Assembly (NCBI GenBank): GCA_964035795.1
Contig: OZ038320.1
Span: 8,020,671 to 8,084,670 of the forward strand
DNA: 64,000 nucleotides
DNA from: Pterobdella sp. o SKG-2022
Lineage: Eukaryota > Annelida > Clitellata > Hirudinida > Piscicolidae
Reading direction: 5' to 3'
Every line of letters begins with the position of its first letter. Position 1 is the first letter of the stretch. The position numbers and the translations under genes are program-made. Under the pieces are notes generated by a model that was given only the letters and a program-made list of their open reading frames with translations, was not told the DNA's origin and made no database searches. This document shows positions 1-10,033 of the stretch, piece by piece.

Positions 1-824
1 GTTAAGTTAAACCAAAGATTTTGCAAAATTTTTGAATAATTTTAAAAACGTGTGAAACGCAGGAATAAATTCAAAAACGAACTAAAAAATGCAATGGTGC
101 CGATGAAATAATGAGAAAAGCATCGAGTGCATTACTTTGGAATTGGAGTCAGCAAAACGTGTGAAATTAACTTTTTAACCGAAAACTCGTCTAAAACCTT
201 GAAAGTTTCCTTTTGCTTTTAAGATTTAAATATGAATACAAAAATGAAGACGAATGTGCAATATATATTTTTTGAATTTCATAGCAACATTGCCAAATTA
301 ATCTTTTTCGTTCCTTGTGTCTAACAGAAAAGAAACACCAATAATTTTGAATTTGCTTATAAAAAGTTATCTTGTTTGAAATCCTAAATTTTATGAATAA
401 ATTAGTTATGCTCATAAAAATATGATTTTAAGCTCTATATTAATTTGAAGTGACTTATGGATTGTAACATTTCTAAAGAATGTGCATTTCTCAAATCATA
501 GCCAATCCAAAGGCTTTTTAATAATCCAAAGACTATTGAATAGAAGTTAAATTTATTGTTCATTCAATAAATAGCTAACAATACAATTGAACTTTCACGA
601 AAATAAATAAATTCACTATGAATTTTTTTGATATGTAAGTAATCAAATAAAGTTTAAAAATGTAAATTTTTTTCAAAGCTATTTTTGAAGTTAACTTTGT
701 TACTTTTGTTTATTTGATGAAAAACAATAGTATGTTTTTTAAAAAATATTCAGTTTATAAAATCTAGAAAGACAGTTTTTTTAAAACTAATATTGTCTTG
801 AGTCACTTGATTATCAGTAAAGAA
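1..824. other. intergenic, no gene seen
   Basis: AT-rich sequence with frequent stops in all frames. I see no exon with matching splice sites, no RNA gene and no recognisable repeat. Short open frames here look like chance. Confidence 0.5.
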
Positions 825-2110
825 ATGTTTCGACGTTTTATAAAAGTTGTTTTTCGAAAGAAAGCTATCCGGGGAAACGTATTGGATACCGAGTTGAAAC
901 GATGTTTCAATCTTTTCAGTTTAACCATGCTTGGATTAGGCACAATGGTTGGATCAGGAATTTTTGTCACTACAGGAACATTAGCAAAAAACGTAGCAGG
1001 TCCAGCGATTGTTTTATCATATTTCATCAGTGGATTTTCAGCCTTTTTGTCGAGACTATGCTACGCGGAATTGGGATCCTCTTTCCCAAAAGCAGGCTCG
1101 GCTTATTCACACTTATTTCTTGATGGGAGAAATGATTGGTTTCTTAGTTGGATGGAATATGATTTTAGAATATACCATTGGATTGTCTGTTCTTGCAAAG
1201 GCTTCCAGTAGTACACTTGATTCTTTAATGAATGGAGCAGTCAGTAATTTCACTATCGAACATATCGGTAGAATTGATTCAAAATTTTTTTCAGAGTATC
1301 CAGATTTTTTGGCACTAATTTTGTTTGTTTTTTCATCTATAGTTTTGGCTATGGGAGCGTCAGTTTCATTTATTTTTACGGATGTATTTGGTGTAATTAA
1401 CATAGCTGTATTGCTAGTTGTGATAGGATTAGGTGTATGCTTATCCGATTTTTCACATTAGAGTGGTATAAAAAATTTCATGCCATATGGTTTTTCAGGT
1501 GTTGTCAGCGCTTCTACCATCTGTTTTTACTCATTTAGTGGCTTTGAAACAATTTCAGCAGCAGCTGAAGAATCAAAAAATCCAAAAAAACATATTCTTT
1601 TAGCATCAATAACTGCAATTCTCAAAGTCACTGCTTTTTACATAGCAGTTTCAGGTTCTTTAATTCTTTTGGTGCCCTTAGACTTAATAAATATCTCAAC
1701 TCCCTTTCAATCAGCTCTTAAATATCATAACTACCCTATTGCAGAAAAAATCTTATCTCTTGGAATAAGTCTCACCCTCATAGCTTCTTTGTTTAATTGT
1801 TTTTACACTATATCTCCCTATATGTTTTCAATAGCTACCGATGGCTTATTATTTCCACAAATGGCTTATGTAAACTCAAAAACTAAATCACCTATTGTTT
1901 CTATAGCAGTTTCCTTTTTTTAGCATCAATCATAAGCCAATTATTTAATTTAAACACACTAACTGAACTTTTATCTATCGGAACTCTTTTTTCCTTTTTT
2001 TTGTTTCATTAGATGTAATTGTTCTTCGTTATATGCCAAAAGAAGACGATTCACAATCATTAGACGCAACACATCTTCCGAAACTTTTCAAGTATGTTTA
2101 TAATTGTTAA
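825..2110 (+). pseudogene. cationic amino acid transporter (SLC7/CAT-like) pseudogene
   Basis: Conceptual reading starts at the ATG at 825 and gives about 428 codons of an APC-superfamily transporter. The first membrane segments carry GLGTMVGSGIF and AGPAIVLSYFISG, then LCYAELG and AGSAY, then GFLVGWNMILEY. After 1480 come MPYGFSG, CFYSFSGFE and EESKNP, and near 2020 VIVLRYMPKEDD. These match the order of CAT proteins, plasma-membrane carriers of Arg, Lys and ornithine with about 600 residues and 14 membrane segments. The frame is broken four times: an indel near 1105-1113, a TAG at 1459-1461 where the family usually has Trp, a one-base loss in a T run near 1920 and another near 2003. It contains no introns, unlike the other genes here, and stops at about two thirds of the usual length, so a decayed retrocopy is likely. 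A possible donor at 2092 (GTATGT) leaves open a broken ordinary gene. Confidence 0.8.
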
Positions 2111-3148
2111 ATAAAATGGTTATTTAAATCCTTGAAAAGATTACGTTGTTATCGCAAAGCTTTGCACAGTATAATCAAAACTAGTTGTGTTCAGAAATTT
2201 TGTCATTTTGAATTGATTATCAGAAAAGTGTTTGAAATTTTTTGCGTAAGTGATTACCTTATTTACGTCAACAATTTTTAGAAGTTATTTTGACAAATTT
2301 ATTTTCTTACTCTTGGTGGCGGATGTAGTCTTTTTTAAAGTTCTTGTGTTCAAAATCTTTTGACAACACAAATGCTTGCTACTAATGTGTTGATTAACAA
2401 CTAATGATAACTGAATTAATTATTTTTTTTTCTTGCATGAAATATATGTTTGACTTTGATTTTATACTTCTAAATAAACCTCAATTTTAATATAACATCA
2501 GTCATCTAAAACTCGCTTCAGCGTTCTTAGAACTTGCTAACCTTCAGAATTTAACATGGTAGTTTAATGAAAAAAAATTTCATGGGTTCCAAACTGTTAT
2601 TTAATTAAGTATAGTTGAAAATCTACAGTCAAAGTAGTGCGCATTTTCCACAAAATGAAACCATGTAGCCAAAAACTTGAAACAAAAATAATGCTCACCT
2701 TTTTTAAGCCGATAACTTCAATAATCTTGAAAATATTCTGTGATACTTAATCTTTTCAAAAATTATCTAAAATTTTTTTTGAAATAAGTCGTTTTCTAAA
2801 ATAAAAGCTACTTTTTTAATCTAACTTTATGCTTAATACGACAGCCTACGTAATACAAGTGTAGACTCGAAAAAAACTGCTAATGATTTCTATTAATATA
2901 TTTATTAAATTTCTCATAAATTCTCAAATTTATTATTTACTAAAGTTATTGAGGATTAAATGTATTAAAAACATTACAAAAACGTCATCATTCTATATTT
3001 GAACTACTAGATTGAGAGAATCTGTGTTACATGGCAGACAAAACTTTTAAGTTGCTGCCACTATAATCATTAAAGTTCATCTAAATAGAATACAAATAGA
3101 CACTTGAACAGCCTCAGCCCATGTATACAATTCCCAGTAATTCATGCT
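2111..3148. other. intergenic; BBS5 3' flank
   Basis: No coding exon found. The right part should hold the BBS5 3' UTR, read on the minus strand. TTTATT at 2929-2934 and 2901-2906 gives AATAAA on that strand and could be its polyadenylation signal. I do not see the missing third of the transporter copy here. Confidence 0.45.
2929..2934 (-). terminator. candidate polyadenylation signal of BBS5
   Basis: AATAAA on the minus strand about 215 bases past the BBS5 stop codon. A second copy lies at 2901-2906. In such AT-rich DNA this hexamer is common, so the assignment is tentative. Confidence 0.3.
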
Positions 3149-6100
3149 CTACATAACTGCACTCAAAGCACGAAGGTCCACTCCATCAGGAAGTTTCTCG
3201 AACATGAGAGAAAGTTCTTCATCGTAAAAGACTTCTTTTTTTTCTGTGTCACTACTGTTTAAAAGCTGCATGCATTATATATGGAGTCATCAGTTGAGCG
3301 TTCAATAAAGAGTGTTTCAAAACATTTGAGAACATCCTCAAAACTCAATGAAGGTACTAAAATCATTACAATCTTCAAAGGCTTCATTATAATTTACCAT
3401 CATCAAATTAATGAGAATTGTAAGCAAAAAATTTAAATATAATCAGTCAATAACTTTAAACAGTTAGTAAGAATGGATTATTGCTTATAACTCACAGAAT
3501 AGACATCTCTCCTGTTAACAATACCTTCCACTTCGGTCTCTTGCTCATTTTCTTCCTCTTCTTCTTCTGCATTAAATTCTGTAACCTTTGGTTATATTGA
3601 AATAAGTTGTGGCAATTTTATCTCTACTAATTTAATAAATTTCAATAAATAGAGTTTTCAACTTATCTGAGAAAAAACGTTGGATGCATTCGTTCTTATA
3701 ATGAAACAACCTCAAAAATGTTTTTCTTAAATAATCGTTCCTATTTCATTATACCCTATGTGTCCTCGTAACAAATCATAAAATAACACATCAAAAATTA
3801 GGCAGAAACCGACATCAACTCCAAAGTCAGGCATGTGTCTGGAAGAGGAGAGGAGTCTTTTGATTTCTTTGATCGCCTCAAGTGCTTGCTCTGGTGGGTT
3901 CATTCGAAAACCAAAGCGGTATTTTCTCGACTGTTAGGGGGATTAATTTTTGTAAAGATTATTGCTTAAAAACCATAAATCATTTGGAAAAAAAATATGT
4001 TAAGCATTATTTAGGGTATGGTGATAAGCTTGACAAAGCTGTAATGAAACCTACAACTAGTGTGCTTTCGAAAGTCAGTGCCAACCCAAATTTGGAGTTT
4101 TGAACAAACACCGATTTCTGTTTTAATATGGTATGGTGGGTAGCTATGAAATTATATGCAAAAATACTTTTTTAAAAGTTCATCATAAAAATTAAAGTAA
4201 TTCATACTTCATGAATGCTTTTGCTACAAATGGATTATATAAGCTGTGAGCTTTAGAAAAGATATAATAGACATATCAAACTATGAAACAACAACTCTAA
4301 AAGCATTACCCACCACTTGAAGAAAAGGCAGGCTGAGATTATGGTTGTTGTTATTAATGGAAAACCAGAATACGCGTATGTTAGTTACCAGCAACTTTCC
4401 CAAGTATCCCTTCAAGTTGTTTTTTCATTATAAACTAGAATGCTGTATGTTATTAGGTTTCACAGAGCTCTACTCTATCGGAACCATTAGAATAGATGAA
4501 AATAAGAATCATAAAAATAGCTTTAAAGGATAATCATTGAGAAAACCCGAAAAGTAAAAATTAAAAAATTGAAGCAATGAAAACAAATTATCAATGATGA
4601 TATGTGAAAACGATTGAAACACAAGATGGTTGGACACATCTTTGTTTGTGAGATGAAATCACAAATACTTTCACAAATTATTTCAAATGAAACCAAACAA
4701 ATAAATGAATTCGTAATTGCACTGCATTAAATTGGAAACTAAACACGGTGAGAAATTACTGTATAAATATATGAATAGGTATATTGCAAAAAATAAGTGA
4801 ATATTAATAATCATATAGCTAACATTAAATAAAACTTTTCAATGGTTCAAAGTTATTGAGCACAAGACAACTAAGTGTGATGATTTAATATGCTCAACTC
4901 TAAGTCGAAATTTTCATCTAATATTAGCAATCAATTTTTGAATTGTTACCGTAATTTTTCAATAAAACTTTAGAAATTATTCCAAAAAACTGTTAGTTCA
5001 ATTGTTTTTGAATAAAAATCTTGAATAAATAGATTATATCTACAATTTTTTTAAAAGCGTGAGTTTTTGAAAAACTGTGATTTTTTACTTTTAAAAAAAT
5101 AATTTACAGAGGAAAATAGCTAATTGAAGAACAGTTGTTAAGAACTCTAGCATCTCATAACTTATAAGAATTTTGTAGTTTTTAAAATCTCAAGTCGTCA
5201 GTTGATAGATATTTATTAGCCAATAATACATGTACTACTTACAAAAAGCTTCGTTGCTTAATAAACCTTTTTATTTGTGTCTAGGATATGGTTAATGAAA
5301 CTTTAATGTGAAAATATTTAAAATAAAAACATAAAATTCCTCAAATTTTACACATTTCAAAGAACTCCATTTATGTTACAACCAAAATTTGTATTTGAAC
5401 ATTGCTCTCAATAGCTTCATAAAAAATCAAAACTAAACTAAACTAAATTTTACTAACTTCTACCACGCTTAATTGTCACACTCAAAATTGCTTCCCGAGA
5501 ATTTAACTTTCAAAAGGACATTGTAACATTATCAAGCATATTGATAATGTCAAAATTTTCAAGAGAGCAATTGCCAATTTAGGATTAATTTTTCATGTTT
5601 ATCTTTTCAAAACTATTGATAATCATGGCAGTATTATCATCTTCACTGACTTGTTCGTCCGAAAGGTTGCACACGCCAGAGAAACTCGAGCAGATGAACT
5701 CTCGTTTGAGCACCTTCATTGATGATAAAATATTTCATATGAGTATAAAAATTTATTAAGTTAATATTGTTATATATTTTTAGTTTAGAAATACTATTCA
5801 TATTTATACATTATCTTCAAAACTCTCCATTGAACCCCGTGGACCACAGCATTAACAAATAATTCATAAACAGACCTCAAAAATGTAAACTCAAACACAG
5901 AAAATAAATTTCAATGAAACCACTGGTATAGTAATAGAATTCAAACAAATAATTCAATAAAAATCGATTAATTTTAAAATAATGCACCTTGAACCCATTT
6001 GGCATTGGTTGTCCCATCTTCAACACTCTGTAGGCCTTGCTGTTAAGGTAGCTACTGTGCTTTGCAATGTTTAATTCTTGTCAAGGATTTGTGATCAAAA

Positions 6101-8326
6101 GGGTTTTCGGACATTTGAATAGAAAGTATTTTCAAAATTGTAAAAATAACTTCAAAAAAAGAGACAATATTTTGTCATGACAAAGTTGAATTTCTCCAAA
6201 ATTTTAGTTGAATAATAAAAGTACCAAAATATTGCCTCTTTTTTTGAAGTTATTTTTAAAACTAAAAGATTGATACATAATGTTTCTAAAGTATTTTAAA
6301 AATTATTTGTATCTGATTGATTTTCATCACTATGATGTTTATTTTTCCTTTTTTCCTTTACGTTTATTCTTGAAACGTGTTTTAATTTACTAACTTGTGT
6401 ACGACTGTCAAAACTAGAGAGATGGATTTAGAAGTTTTATAAACCTGAATATTAGTGAATTTTATTGTAAGAACTAGTAATGTCAATCTTCATGAAAAAG
6501 TTTAAATAATATTTCAATGTTCAAAAGCTTTGTATGTGAACTAAATGTGTAACAAATCAAGGAGCTTCTCCATTATAAGGATTAAACAAATAATTCTTCT
6601 TAAACTACATATACATATTAACTACATATTACACTCATAAGTTTCAACATTGGTTGCCTAAAAAAACGTTCCACAGAGAAGTACTTGATTTTGATACATA
6701 TAATGAAACATTTCAACTGTTGCATACACATTTGAATAGAAATTCCTTTCTATCTGCGGCACATTGAGACAAGATCTGCAAGAACTCTACCACTCCTTCT
6801 ACCTTCTGTTATGTAGTTTTTTATCACTAATATTTATTTTTATATAAATATCGTTTAGTTTTTTCAAAAGTTCATAAAAAAATTTAAACTCTTTAATTGA
6901 CAGAGTATGAAAAACTAGAAAATTTATATTTTTCAATGGCTTTAAAAATTTATCAAACTTTAAAAAATATCTGTTTCCTAAAACAACAAAAAGAATAAAA
7001 ATAATTTTTCATGAAAAGTTAATATCAAACCAAACTTTTCCTTAAAACAATGAACTATTTTAAGAAAGCTTGCGAAACTAAGGAATACATTGAAATACAT
7101 GGACAAGTGAACAAACCGATTTGTTGTGCTTGTATGATATCTTCACTATACAGTCAAGCCCCAGAGCTGTAGGGATGTTATGATTCAACTATTGATTAGT
7201 ACAAGTAATAACTACTATAGCGCCCTTTTGCCTCAATCAGAAGTTTAACCTTTTATTCATTAACTTATTTGTTAATAATTGCTAAAAAATACTAAATATG
7301 AATGATAGTAACAACAAAACCTAAACGAAATTATATCGTTAAGTTTCGATATAAGCCTCTAAAAACCTCTGTGGCATATTTCATCCTATTAACCGTAAAA
7401 TAATAATGATAATATTGCAAACAATTAACAACTACAAGAGAATGGTGAATTGAAGGGATGCACTCACACAAGTTGATCTTGGGACAGGTCAGTGCTCTCC
7501 ACAAGACCCTCATGTTTGTTATCGCCAACTTGCCTTGTGTTATATGTATTTCTTGTTTCATATATTTGTCTTTAAGCTTGTATACTTTAATCATGATAGT
7601 TTGATCTTGTGAAAAATTCTTTAAAAACATCATATTCATCTTTTGTTAAATACTGCTTAATTTTCTACGTCGAAATAAAGAGTGAGATACATTCAAATTA
7701 ACAAGATACTATGAAACTCAATAAGCCAAACTTTTTATCAATCAACATTAATGAGAGTATGGTAAGGTTTAGCATATTGAAAAAAAGATTTTATTTTTGA
7801 AAATAAATTAAAATGTATGAATTAGTTTTTTCATAAGAATCTAGTGAAGAGAACTTTCAATTCATGTTTTAAATATGATTAAGAGAAACCTCTGATTCTG
7901 GAGTTTTCTTTGGTGTCTTCAACATCATTGAACTGAGCTGCAAGCAACTCCCCTGCTCTCAACTCAAACTGTCTATAACATTTAGTTCTTATAAATTCCT
8001 AATCTAATGAAATGTTCAATACATGAAATAGTTTTTGAATATATATAAGTTGAAAATTTTTCTATCTCGTTATCATTTTTAATGAATGAATAATGTTTTT
8101 TATTTTACTAAAATTTTTAAAAAATTCAATTATTTAGCTCTTAAACAGTTCTTTGTGAAACTTATTAATCAAGATCAATTTATGTTAGAGCAAACAATCA
8201 AAAAAACTTAATTTTAAACTCAAAATGATCAAAATATGAGCAATATATTGTAAAAGATCTCAAAAACTACTCCGGTGGCAGGTCAATTTCAACGGTCTTA
8301 TCTTGCCATATTTCGTTTCCACTCAT
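3149..8326 (-). CDS. BBS5: BBSome subunit BBS5
   Basis: Thirteen exons, all in phase: 8326-8271, 7972-7890, 7533-7468, 7166-7117, 6805-6728, 6444-6395, 6054-5988, 5713-5651, 4409-4317, 4117-4058, 3930-3810, 3578-3496, 3265-3149. They encode 328 aa (human BBS5 is 341). BBS5 is the phosphoinositide-binding subunit of the BBSome, which carries membrane proteins in and out of cilia. Two PH-like (DM16) domains are visible. The first holds GKLAITNMRVLW (about 47-58) and the second KLLVTNIRVFW (about 176-186). Then follow NSKFGLALTFES, a YRFGF stretch with AIKEIKRLL, and FGVDVEF. An acidic run (seven Glu or Asp-like residues after FNA, about 265-285) replaces a less charged linker. The C-terminus EELSLMFEKLPDGVDL (about 310-325) matches the conserved family end. 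The start ATG gives an N-terminus like that of the family (IWQDKTVEIDL). Regulation is not visible. Confidence 0.93.
5212..5265. repeat. dispersed repeat family, copy A
   Basis: Two modules lie side by side in a BBS5 intron. Module 1 (5212-5237) differs at 2 of 26 bases from 9951-9976. Module 2 (5235-5265, minus orientation) differs at 1 of 31 bases from 14768-14798. Confidence 0.6.
6141..6258. repeat. long inverted repeat (34-bp arms)
   Basis: Arms at 6141-6174 and 6225-6258 are reverse complements with one mismatch over 34 bases, separated by 50 bases. The element lies in the BBS5 intron between exons 6 and 7 and would fold as a hairpin in DNA or pre-mRNA. It could be the remains of a small foldback or MITE-like transposon. 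No target-site duplication is obvious. Confidence 0.7.
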
Positions 8327-9214
8327 CTTCTAATGATCTATTAATGTTATATATTATAGTGAAAATAGAATCAATATACTTTTCAATTTGAATTTAATAA
8401 GTTTTTTCGTTCAGTATGTTGCTAATAACATAGATTAACTTTTAAAGGCTTTCGGTAGCCATGACAACATAGGAAAAGTGAAATTATTTTAATTTTTATT
8501 TGAAGGTTTTAAGCAAAATTTTTTGCTTTTATTGATTTATAAAGTTTTGAATTACGGAAATTTTGACATTTTTAAATGATGAATAGAGGTTTTCTCATTT
8601 TGAAATTTATTTGAGTATTTTTTAATTCTGCATTTTTCACTATAATTATTTTATCATAACTGAAGGTTTTTAAAAAAATAAATAAATAAACTTTTATATA
8701 TATCGAAACATATAAACTTGAATATTTTGAAAGAATTTTCATTCTTTCTCATGGTTTAAGCCGTTAACTTGTATAATTTTTAAAAAATCAATATGATTAA
8801 AAAAGGAAATGACTCTAAAGTAAAATTTCAAAAATAAGATTGAAAAAAAATTATTATTCTAAAGTAGAATTACTAAGTTCAGAAAAGATTATGTCGAAAT
8901 ATTATGGAATAATAACAGTTTATTTCAATCTAGGAAGTTCTAAAAATTTCACTTACTCTATGCTGCATATAAATTTTTGAAACTACCATGTTTTATTTTC
9001 ATGACTTAAATTAAGCATATGTGATGACCTCTTCAGGAAAAAGCTCATCAGAGATCTATATGAGTAGTTGTGACTTGCTGATTCACCTGATTGTATCTTA
9101 TGGGATCACTTTGGCGATTGGTATCTAACCCGAATTACAACTGTTTTGGCCACCATCTCACATGGTCCATCCAATATTCCAATGTTTTTCGAGCTGTTTT
9201 CAATATTTTTTTCC

Positions 9215-9365
9215 AAAAGTCGTAAAAGACGGCTGATAAAGCTCAAAGGTAGAGAATTAGACTAACTATCTAAAGTTACTGGGCTCGATCCCACGTTGGC
9301 CGACAGTTAGCCCCCGTTCCACAGTTTGTTTTCGCTACATTAAATTTGTAGCAAGCGCTTTGATC
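9215..9365 (+). mobile_element. tRNA-derived SINE, copy 1
   Basis: A tRNA-like head has an A-box-like stretch (AAGCTCAAAGGTAGAG, about 9239-9254) and a B-box-like stretch (GGCTCGATCCC, about 9281-9292). Between them is an anticodon-like arm: stem 9257-9261 with 9269-9273 around a 7-base loop with AAC in the anticodon position. A non-tRNA tail follows, with GGCCGACAGTTAG and GTAGCAAGCGCTTTG. The head and tail motifs recur near 48490-48595, which marks it as an interspersed family. The acceptor stem is poor, so it is not a working tRNA gene. Ends are approximate. Confidence 0.65.
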
Positions 9366-9950
9366 TACAAAAATAAGCATTTTATAAATATCCCAGTACA
9401 TTGAATTAAAACATAATTCTTAGCGCGTTTTAAAATTTCATTACTCATCTTGTGGCCCTCATCAAATAATGTTGCAGACTGTGAAATAAGCCAGAAGCTT
9501 ACATTTAAGCAATGAGCAATTGTGATTTGGTTTTGCAATTTGAAGAAAAAGATAAATTTGTCAACTAGAGTTTTAGCCTTTCAAGCAAACATAAATATTG
9601 AGTTGCCAGTGTCACATGCTAAGTTATGATGGAATGCTTTGAGAAGTCAAGTTGATGCAAAAAAATGCTATGAGAATGCCTATAAGAAACATTTGTTGTG
9701 TGGTCTGCTGAATAACAACTTGTGCATAGACAACTGCAAACAAGTGAATCGTTGTGCATCATTGTTCATAACTTCTACAATGTTCTTCTAAAACAACTTC
9801 TTGCTTCTTTCTGACCCAAGCATTGAAGGCACCTGGTTTTTGATAATTAGGTTCATAATTGACTCAAGGTAAAAAATTAATTACTAATATCCCTTTTGCA
9901 CTAATATTAGCACGTTGCTTCTGCATATCACAACCGATGACAATTAAATC

Positions 9951-10033
9951 TTTATTAACCAATAATAAATGTACTAAAAACAAACACGAAGATTTCTTTA
10001 ACAACGAAGCTTTACGCAAAAAGAACTAACATT
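9951..10033 (+). repeat. dispersed repeat family, copy B
   Basis: Carries module 1 (9951-9976) and a diverged module 2 (9996-10033, containing ACAACGAAGCTTTACG). The two modules are 19 bases apart, and module 2 is in the opposite relative orientation to copy A. Confidence 0.55.

Noticed and set aside
3275..3398. Open minus-strand stretch between the last two BBS5 exons, containing SFEDVLKCFETLF, first read as an exon with a frameshift
   Set aside because: Leaving it out joins the exon ending at 3496 to the exon starting at 3265 in perfect phase and matches the BBS5 C-terminus; including it requires a frameshift.
9225..9300. Possible functional tRNA gene
   Set aside because: A box, B box and anticodon arm are recognisable, but the acceptor stem does not pair and a SINE tail follows; a second decayed copy exists.
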